Position numbers and translations under genes: made by a program. DNA of 64,000 nt from assembly GCA_017311185.1 (NCBI GenBank), contig JAESUZ010003088.1:248001-312000 (forward strand), in the 5' to 3' direction. Positions 56,959 to 64,000 of this stretch are shown piece by piece (positions within the stretch are counted from its first letter, which is position 1; every line of letters starts with the position of its first letter). Origin of the DNA: Proteles cristata cristata. Taxonomy: Eukaryota > Chordata > Mammalia > Carnivora > Hyaenidae. The notes under the pieces are model-generated. The model saw only the letters and a program-made list of their open reading frames with translations, was not told where the DNA came from and made no database searches.

Positions 56959-57246
56959 TACCATGCTATTTTCAATTATAACCACCTCCTTTTACTCCCC
57001 ACTCCCCTTTGCTTTAATTTTTTCATATACTCATCTAATATTTTATATAATTTACTTATATTTATTTTCTGTTTTTGGCCAATAGACCACAAGCTCCATT
57101 TGGACAGGGGATTTTATTTACTTATTTATTTTTTGGCTTGGTTTCCGCTGTACCTCTTGAGTCTGGAACAGACCCTGACATGTAATTGAAAATCAACAAG
57201 TATTTCTTGATAACTGAGTGAAGAAGCCAAAAGCCTCAGCAGTTTA

Positions 57247-57469
57247 TTTTATTTAATTTTATTTCATTTTATTTTAGAGAGAAAACATGAGTGGGAGATA
57301 GGGGCAGAGGAAGAGAAAGAAAGAGACAGAGAGAGAAAGAGAGATTCTCAAGCAGGGTGCCCACTTAGTGCAGAGCCCCACACAGGGCTTGATCCTCTGA
57401 TGCTGGGATCATGACCTGAGCCAAAATCAAGAGGTAGATGCTTGACCAACTGAACCACCCAGGTGCCCC
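57247..57469 (-). mobile_element. carnivore tRNA-Lys SINE, antisense
   Basis: (TTTTA)n tail complement, GA-rich body, 'ctgagccaaaatcaagaggt', head GAACCACCCAGGTGCCCC. Target duplication AAAAGCCTCAGCAGTTTA (57229-57246) and AAAAGCCCCAGAAGTTTA (57470-57487). Confidence 0.94.
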
Positions 57470-57487
57470 AAAAGCCCCAGAAGTTTA

Positions 57488-57855
57488 AAGAGTCTCCTTC
57501 AATCCCTAAATGAGTTTATAAGAAGTCTAAATCTGGAGTTGGAGTCTCTGCCTATCCATCTCAAGGGCTTTGGTTGGAATTATAGGACCATGACATGCAG
57601 TAAGGTAATAGACCAAACTGCTGATTGCTTAGCTGAACTCTGTTATAACTCGGCACTTAATCTGGATCAGATCTGGGTGTCATTTCTGAAATCTTGGTAC
57701 TGAAAATGACATTAGAAACAGATCAGAAAAAATCATGAAGAACTAAATCTTAGCAGGAATAATTCTTAATTTTGAGAGTAGTGATGTGAAAATAAATGAA
57801 ATCCTATCAGAGGGTGATCCGAGAAGGATTTCTACTTCAATCCTATTGAGATTTA
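57488..57855. other. unassigned DNA
   Basis: Nothing recognised. Confidence 0.4.
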
Positions 57856-57869
57856 AAATAGCACTTCCG

Positions 57870-58065
57870 AGGGATGCCTGGGTGGCTCAGTAGGTTAAGC
57901 GTGGGACTTCAGTTCAGGTCATGATCCAACAGTTCGTCGGGCTCTGTGCTGACAGCTCCCAGCCTGAAGCTTGCTTCGGATTCTGTGGCTCCCCCTCTCT
58001 CAGTCCCTCCCCCATTCACGCTTTGTCTCTTTAAAAATAAATAAAAGTTAAAAAAAAATTTTTTT
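57870..58065 (+). mobile_element. feliform tRNA-Lys SINE with B-box deletion
   Basis: GGGATGCCTGGGTGGCTCAG head, then 'catgatccaacagttcgtcg' joined directly to 'ggctctgtgctgacag', so the B-box stretch is lost. Target duplication AAATAGCACTTCCG and AAATAACACTTTTCG. Confidence 0.92.
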
Positions 58066-58220
58066 AAATAACACTTTTCGTGGTGACTGCCACAGAAAAG
58101 AAAGTAGTCCTAGAACTCTGACTGTGTTTATAGAGGAAAATGGTAGACTGGAGGCTGAGCTCAACAAACGCTTGGAAATCTAGAAATCTCAGCAGCTCTA
58201 CTTTCATTCTCTATTTTTTT

Positions 58221-58434
58221 AATTTCCTTTTTTTTAAAGCTTATTTATTTTTGAGACAGAGAGATAGACCATGAGTGGGGGAGGGGCAGTGAGAGAGGGA
58301 GACACGGAATCTGAAACAGGCTCCAGTCTCTGAGCTGCCAGCACAGAACCCGACACAGGGCTCGATCCCACAAACCGTGAGATCATGACCTGAGCCGAAG
58401 TCGGACGCTTAACCGACTGAGCCACCCAGGCCCC
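58221..58434 (-). mobile_element. feliform tRNA-Lys SINE, SINEC_Fc-like, antisense
   Basis: TTATTTATTTTTGAGACAG, 'ctctgagctgccagcacag', 'gagccgaagtcggacgctta', head GAGCCACCCAGGCCCCC. Target duplication CATTCTCTATTTTTTT (58205-58220) and CATCCTCTATTTCTTT (58435-58450). Confidence 0.94.
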
Positions 58435-58675
58435 CATCCTCTATTTCTTTGGAAACATAAATCCTGCCTTCCTGCACATATGGTGATGAGTGAATGGAAT
58501 TTTCAGTATTAATATGTGAATTGCTGCTGGTAATGTATGACTTCTTCCATTTCTTATGTCTAAATGTCTTCCCCACCCTTTTTGCTAAGTTCCTTCCAAA
58601 TAAGAATCCAAAGTTTAGCTATTTCAATAGTGTGAAATATTTACATGTTGCTTCGTATGTCATATGTTGCTTTTA

Positions 58676-58901
58676 TTTTTTTTTAAAATATTTTTATTTA
58701 TTTTTAGGAGAGAGAGAGAGAGAGAGACAGCGTGAGCAGGGGAGGGTCAGAGAAAGAGAGAGTCACAGACTGAAACAGGCTCCAAGCTCTGAGCTGGCAG
58801 TCAGCACAGAGCCCGACGCGGGGCTTGAACCCACGAACCGCGAGATCATGACCTAAGCGAAAGTCGGACACTTAACCGACTAAGCCACCCAGGCGCCCCT
58901 C
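58676..58901 (-). mobile_element. feliform tRNA-Lys SINE, young subfamily, antisense
   Basis: Young-type (CTCTGAGCTGGCAGTCAG; head GCCACCCAGGCGCCCC). Target duplication TCATATGTTGCTTTTA (58660-58675) and TCATATGCTGCTTTTA (58902-58917). Confidence 0.96.
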
Positions 58902-58932
58902 TCATATGCTGCTTTTAAAACGTTATTTAACT

Positions 58933-59166
58933 GGAGCACCTGAGTTGCTCAGTCGGTTAGGCGTCTGACTTTGGCTCAGGTCATGATTTCACGGTTCCTG
59001 GGTTCAAGCCCCGCGTCGGGCTCTGTGTTGACAGCTACCACAGAGCCTGGATCCTGTTTCAGACTCTGTGTGTCTCCCTCTCCCTCTGACCCTCCCTTGC
59101 TCACACTGTATGTCTCTCTCTCTCTCTCTCAGAAATAAATAAAAAAACATTTAAAAATTTTTTAAA
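58933..59166 (+). mobile_element. feliform tRNA-Lys SINE, intermediate subfamily
   Basis: GGAGCACCTGAGTTGCTCAG head, 'gttgacagctaccacagagc', 'ctctcagaaataaataaaaa' end. Perfect 16-bp target duplication AAAACGTTATTTAACT at 58917-58932 and 59167-59182. Stands head-to-head with the copy at 58676-58901. Confidence 0.96.
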
Positions 59167-59182
59167 AAAACGTTATTTAACT

Positions 59183-59364
59183 ACTTTCATGAACGTCTGT
59201 CTTGAGTCTCTCGTGAAATTTAAAATCTTGCGAAGGAAGAGGAGAGGTAACTGTGCACTTCTTTGTGTGTGTGTATGTGTTTTAGGTTTCCCTTCAATTA
59301 GGTTATTTATCATATAAAGGCCAAGAAGGGAATGAGAAGAACTTGATTTCACTTTCAGTTTTAC
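59183..59364. other. unassigned DNA
   Basis: Short stretch with a (TG)n-like patch near 59262-59280. Confidence 0.4.
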
Positions 59365-59480
59365 TTTTATTACCTATATAATCTCTCTGTAGTTTAGTTT
59401 CCTCATTTGTAAAATGAGAATAATAATAGAAATGAAAACTTCAGTGGGTAGGGCAGAGGATTGGATAAATAATGTACGTA
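59365..59480 (+). mobile_element. MIR SINE fragment
   Basis: 'tgtagtttagtttcctcatt', 'tgtaaaatgagaataataat', and 'gaggattggataaataatgt' match the MIR core in sense orientation. Confidence 0.7.
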
Positions 59481-59700
59481 TTAGTATCCATTGGGTAGCC
59501 TGTTCTGAACCCCTACTTTTGAGGTAACTGCCCCCCTCCACTGCCCGGCCCCCTCCCATCTGCATGGTTACAATGGCGGGGCTCCTGAACAGTATGACAC
59601 AGCCTTCCGACCTCAGGTGATTGACAAGGATTTCTAGGAACCTGACCAAGGAGGCTCTGTAAACACTGGGAAGTAAGACCAAGAAATCTGGCCATGTTTT

Positions 59701-59957
59701 TTATTTATTATTATTTTTCTTTTTCCCCTAATTTCTAATTGTTTTTTTTACATTTATTTATTATTGAGAGACAGAGAGAGACAGAGCATGAACAGGGTAG
59801 GGGCGGAGAGAGAAGGAGACACAGAATCCGAAGCAGGTTCCAGGCTCTGAGCTGGCTGTCAGCACAGAGCCCGATGCGGGGCCCGAACCCGGAAACCTTG
59901 AGATCATGACCTGAGCTGAAGTCAGTCGCTCAACCGACTGAGCCACCCAGGCGCCCC
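59701..59957 (-). mobile_element. feliform tRNA-Lys SINE, intermediate subfamily, antisense
   Basis: Long degraded tail (59701-59765), 'tctgagctggctgtcagcac' (insertion-bearing form), head GAGCCACCCAGGCGCCCC. Target duplication ATCTGGCCATGTTTT (59686-59700) and ATCTGGCCATGCTTT (59961-59975). Confidence 0.94.
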
Positions 59958-60095
59958 ATTATCTGGCCATGCTTTTAAACAGAGAAGAAGCGAACTCAGA
60001 AGGTTTTGGTGGATGACATTTTTTCCACCACTTAGTTAAATCAGAGAGAAAGCAGCTCTACAGTTAAAGAGAATAAAATAAAAATAAAATAGAGT

Positions 60096-60300
60096 GGGGC
60101 TTTTGGGTGGCTCAGTCAGTGAAGCGTCCAACTTCAGCTCAGGTCAAGATCTCAGGGTTCATGGGTTCAAGCCCTGCGATGGGCTCTGTGCTGACAGTTC
60201 AGGGCCTGGAACTTGTTTCCAGTTCTGTGCCTCCCTCTCTCTCTGCCCCTCTCTTGCTCATGCTCTGTCTCAAGAATAAATAAACACTAAAAAAATTTAA
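60096..60300 (+). mobile_element. feliform tRNA-Lys SINE
   Basis: GGGGCTTTTGGGTGGCTCAG head, 'gtgctgacagttcagggcct', CAAGAATAAATAAACACTAAA tail. Flanked by AAAGAGAATAAAATA and AAAGTAAAATAAAATA, a probable A-rich target duplication. Confidence 0.92.
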
Positions 60301-60324
60301 AAAGTAAAATAAAATAAAGAGAGA

Positions 60325-62239
60325 ATTTTTTCAGGGTTTCCTGGACTAGCGCATTCTACTTCCTCCTTCTTGAGGCCCAGTGGCATTTCTGCCTTGAGGT
60401 CAGTGAGAAACCCTGGTGTTCACATAACCAATTACTATTATTATTATTTGCTTTATTTAGCTTGCATCGGTTTCTGTTACAACCAAAAGTATGCTGGTTA
60501 ATACATTATAAGTGAAAATGATTTGTAAATCACACATAATAGATTATTCTTGAGACCTTTTTTTACTATGTTCCACATACTCTTTATATGCTTGAGTCCT
60601 GAATGGCAGCAGAAATGTGTTAAGGTTTTGATGTGAACCCATACCTTAAACTTCCACTTCCATCTCCAGCATGCACTGCGCCATCTTTTGTTACCAGCAG
60701 TCACCAAGTACCATTTCCTTTGCATTAAATCAAGCTGATACAGCTGTTCTGTGGGCCAGAAAGGAATTGGGCCCTTTGTGGTAGCAAGCTAAGACTGAGT
60801 TGGGAAAGTAAAAATGCAGGGACCCTGAGAATGACCAGTTCCACAAAAAGCCTCATAGGGCAACAATTTTTGTGGGAGGTGGCGGGGAGGGGATCAGTGG
60901 GACTGGCTGGGGGGCTGGAGACCGGTGATGCAGGCGAAGCTATTTCATAGCCTGCTTTCAGGATCACTCCAGGCCAGAATTTGCGGGGATGCCGGATTGT
61001 GCCTCCTACTTAACACTCTTTTCCGTGCTGTTGTGGTTTTGCCCAGGCACCTTCATAACATGACCTCTAAGAGCCAAGATAAAATGAGACAGATGTGCTG
61101 CAGGGTCAGATGCAAAGATCTGTAAGTTGAACTCTTTTCCTTTTAATTTCATATTGAACTTTTAAAGACTTTAAGAAGGATTCTAACACAAAGGACCCAT
61201 TCAAATTCTCTACTTGAACAAAACCTGGTAGGGAAGTTGAGAACCAAGCATATGCAGGCATCTTGGCTCTTTGCTAGTTATAGACGATGCCGTCAAGAGC
61301 GCCACTGAACCTTTCTCCACACCTCCCACGTGTAAAGTCAATAAATGAGGTTAATTACAGGCGCTCCTGTCGGAAATAGTTTTGGAGTCAGGACAATGGT
61401 GAGCAACCTTGCCCTCCACGAGGAATGTGCGGCTCTGCATGGCAAATGTCACAGATGGCATGGCACTCCAAGCGAAAGCACATTTCTCTGTCATCTGTTC
61501 TTTTGTTAAAACTCAAGTGCCTTGCTTGTGAGCTGAGCTGGATCTGTCTCCCATCACTGGAAAATGCAAGCAGGGTCTTGAAAAACAGCACTGTGATTGT
61601 TTTTAGAACGTGGAGAAAGGGACGTGATGGAAAAAAATGGGTGGCATAGCGACTGGATGAAAGCCATCTCCTGATGAGAGGTGGCCAGCTAGCAAAGGAA
61701 CTGGAAAGCAAAGCAGAAGCCTGGCCAGAGTTAAACTGAACAACCCAGATGAGAGCCACACAGATACCCTTCCTTGCAATCACACCGTGAGAGAGGCCCA
61801 TCATCTCTAATGGGGTGTGCAGACGAAATGTGCTCCCTTCCCAATTAGTTTCACTCCTCCCCACCCCCATTGGTTTTAACAGCTTTAAAAATACCCTGAA
61901 AAACAGACGATCAAATGATTTTCTCTCCCCAAACCTCTGTATGGCACGTTCTCTTTTAAATCCTTTGATCATTAATCATCATTCTATAAGAGTTCAGTGA
62001 CCTGCCAATTTGGAGACACCAAATAGATTTATGGTACTGCAGATTATATACAATGACTTTGAAATTCAGTGACTTAAGAGTGTTCAGAAGATTAAAAATT
62101 GTATTTTCTTTTTCTGGTCTATCTATAGAATGAAAAGTGGGAAAGGTGTATTGTTAGCTATCCACATATGGCATCAAATCCCAAGATATGGGTAACGTTC
62201 TTGTATTCATTTCTTTGCAAGTAGTGAGTTATTACACAG
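60325..62239. other. unique-looking DNA
   Basis: 1.9 kb with no repeat family recognised. Holds the longest repeat-free frame of the window (minus 61388-61972, 194 codons), which has no known domain, no signal peptide and no evident splice structure. Confidence 0.45.
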
Positions 62240-62460
62240 TTAAAGGACTATACACTTTGGGATTAGATTTGGGCATGGAACCTGGCTCAGCCACAGCAAG
62301 TGTATCACTTTAGGGAATTTAAATAAACTCTTAAAATCTCAGTTTCCTTTTTGGTAAATTGAAAGTAAAACCCTCCTTACAGAGCTGTAACAAGATGAAA
62401 TGAAATAATAAGTATAAAGCATCTGGGGTTTCTATGAACCAATGAATATTATTACTACCT
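62240..62460 (+). mobile_element. MIR SINE
   Basis: 'ttgggattagatttgggcat', 'ggaacctggctcagccacag', 'atctcagtttcctttttggt', 'tacagagctgtaacaagatg', and 'agtataaagcatctggggtt' run through MIR from head to 3' part. Confidence 0.78.
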
Positions 62461-62814
62461 ACCTTATATGTACTCCTTTTTCTCCAGACTATATTCACAA
62501 CTAGCACACACTACATTACTTTGATGTCTCTCCCCCAACCATTATTTATTTTTTAATTGATTTTCTCTTTAAAGGAGGCATTACAAAACAATAAAAGAAC
62601 CAGTGGAAAATAGTCCCTTCGAAATAAGTTGATGAATTACTGCTGATTATTCCCAATATTGAGTACAGTAGCTCTCATTTGGTAGGTGCTCAAGGTTTTT
62701 GGTGAACTGATTGATTGTATACCAAATGTGTTAATTTAAAATTTCAAGCTTTATTGTAGAAGGAGCAGCCACAGTTGCTTGCCTGGAAATACTTAAATCT
62801 TTCTTAAAAAAAAA
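62461..62814. other. AT-rich unassigned DNA
   Basis: Nothing recognised. Ends in a 15-A run, the target of the next SINE. Confidence 0.4.
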
Positions 62815-62827
62815 AAAAAAGTCTCCA

Positions 62828-63050
62828 GGGACACCTGGGTAGCTCAGTCAGTTGAGTGTCCTACTTCGGCTCAGGTCATGATCTCACGGTTCTTGAGTTT
62901 GAGCCTCACATTGGGCTCTGTGCTGACAGCTCAGAGCCTGGATCCTGTTTTGGATTCTGTGTCTCCCTGTCTCTCTGCTCCTTCCCCACTGACACTCTGT
63001 CTCTCTCTGTCTCTCAAAAATAGATAAATGTTGAAAAAATCTAAAAATAA
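62828..63050 (+). mobile_element. feliform tRNA-Lys SINE, SINEC_Fc-like
   Basis: GGGACACCTGGGTAGCTCAG head, 'gtgctgacagctcagagcct', CAAAAATAGATAAATGTTGAAA tail. The flanks AAAAAAGTCTCCA and AAAAAACTCTA suggest an A-rich target duplication. Confidence 0.92.
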
Positions 63051-63887
63051 AAAAACTCTATGTATGAAAGAGCACTCTGATTGGTTCCACAGAATAGAAT
63101 TAGGGACAGAGTTGAAAATACTAGGTAAAATAATTTCAATTCAATTTTAAGAACTGCTTAACAATTAGAATTGACCTACAATGGGTATTCTTATGGGGTA
63201 TATTAGAAAAGGAAATGATCTTAAAATACTCACTTTCCCTAATTGCCTCTCCATTTATATTGTATCCTCTGTTGATGTTATTTTTTTATTTATTGAAATC
63301 ATAAGTTTTATCTGTGTTTCTGAACCAGATAATGTTAGTGAACATTAACCAGTCACTATATACTAAGTCTTGGAATCTCAGAGCAATGTCCCATTCTGGA
63401 CAAGCATTGTGAAAACCTCGTCTTGTTTTGGGTGAATGTAAGGTGTGGGGCATGTGGATATAAATGAATAGGAATTGTGCTCTGCCCCTGTTTGTGACCC
63501 AATCTTGAAAGGGTCATGAAGTAAGCATTCAAACTTTAGCTGTATGGAGAATCTGAGAGCCAGGATCCGCAAAAAAGTTTTTTTTGAAAAATTGTTCTGG
63601 GCATTCCTGTTGAATGTGTTCTACTACCTTCCCCAGATAATTTACTCAGGGCTCTGCTGGGTGACTAGTGGGGTATCCAACTTTGGTGGCAAGTGAGGGC
63701 CAGTTTTATGACATTCTCTCTTTGTCCATGAGATGGACTTTATGAACCCAGTGGAGTCCTATCCTAGAGAGGTTCCTGACTCCAAGACTGAGAGGTAGAA
63801 TTCGGAGAGGGGAGAGAAAAGGCTATATTGAATTAGCTTTTATGTTCATCCTTAATCTTCCATCTGTGTTAAAAGACTAGCTTTTAC
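63051..63887. other. unassigned DNA
   Basis: No repeat or gene recognised. Confidence 0.4.
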
Positions 63888-64000
63888 GGGCACCTGGGTG
63901 GCTCAGTCCATTAAGTGGGACTTTGGCTCAGGTCATGATCTCAAGTGAGTTCGAGCCCCACATTGGACTCTGTGCAGACTACTTGGAGTCTGGAGTCTGC
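63888..64000 (+). mobile_element. feliform tRNA-Lys SINE, cut by window end
   Basis: GGGCACCTGGGTGGCTCAG head, 'ttggctcaggtcatgatctc', short internal deletions around the B box, and 'gactctgtgcagactacttg'. Continues past 64000. Confidence 0.9.

Larger units (their letters stand above)
55575..57228 (+). mobile_element. L2 LINE, long 3' relic
   Basis: Sense-orientation L2-type sequence: 'ccttcaaaatatattttgaa', 'ctctcatttggattttgcaa', 'acttaaagtaaaagttaaag', 'cctcaggacctttgtatagg', 'tgtattgccc'-type decay, 'ccacaagctccatttggac' and 'gaaaatcaacaagtatttct' near the end. Interrupted by SINEs at 56071-56282 (plus) and 56786-56958 (minus). The 226-codon frame at 56301-56981 is a chance frame across L2 plus the second SINE, not a gene. 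Confidence 0.72.

Noticed and set aside
56301..56981. 226-codon plus-strand open frame, the longest in the window
   Set aside because: It runs through L2 relic sequence and then into an antisense SINE (its RERE-rich part is the GA tract). No protein domain is present.
15697..63000. Regularly spaced near-identical repeats that might suggest an array
   Set aside because: They are dispersed SINE insertions in both orientations with independent target duplications, not a CRISPR or satellite array.

Overview
The window is non-coding nuclear DNA from a carnivoran mammal, most likely a feliform (cat-like carnivore). The main evidence is about 35 copies of the tRNA-Lys-derived carnivore SINE of the feline type (SINEC_Fc-like). 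Each has a head close to GGGGCGCCTGGGTGGC, a B box GGTTCGAGCC, a (CT)n tract and an AATAAA-rich tail, and many are flanked by 12-19 bp target-site duplications. Ancient mammalian repeats (MIR, L2, MER5A, MER20, old L1) lie under them. I found no bacterial-type genes, operons, CRISPR arrays, rRNA or functional tRNA genes. I recognise no protein-coding gene. The open reading frames are short and either chance frames in unique DNA or translations of SINE, L1 and L2 sequence.

Layout. 0-9 kb: an L2 relic, an L1 fragment, MIR pieces, a (TG)n array and three SINEs. 9.1-13.0 kb: an old sense-strand L1 split by a 1.4 kb antisense L1 3' end and by three SINEs, giving a large imperfect palindrome of ORF2 3'/3'UTR sequence. 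13-32 kb: mixed unique DNA with MIR, L1, L2 and MER5A relics and many young SINEs, several with perfect target duplications. 32.07-48.87 kb: a 16.8 kb interval with no carnivore SINE at all. It holds old relics (L1 3'UTR, L2, MIR, MER20), one lineage-specific 5'-truncated L1 at 39.6-40.2 kb, a 64-bp tandem duplication at 42.3 kb and a possible exon at 35.54-35.73 kb. 48.9-64 kb: SINE-rich again, with an antisense L1ME-like relic at 51.9-53.0 kb, a long L2 relic at 55.6-57.2 kb and a dense SINE cluster at 55-60.3 kb that includes a close head-to-head pair. The last element runs off the window end.

The window is therefore an intergenic or intronic segment whose readable content is the history of retrotransposition: MIR, L2 and DNA-transposon fossils first, then old L1, then older feliform SINEs, then a young near-identical SINE subfamily. 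The points most worth following up are that young subfamily with visible intermediates, the SINE-free 16.8 kb interval, and the splice-flanked open frame at 35.5 kb. I saw no convincing undescribed system. Family names are from memory of consensus sequences, without a database search.
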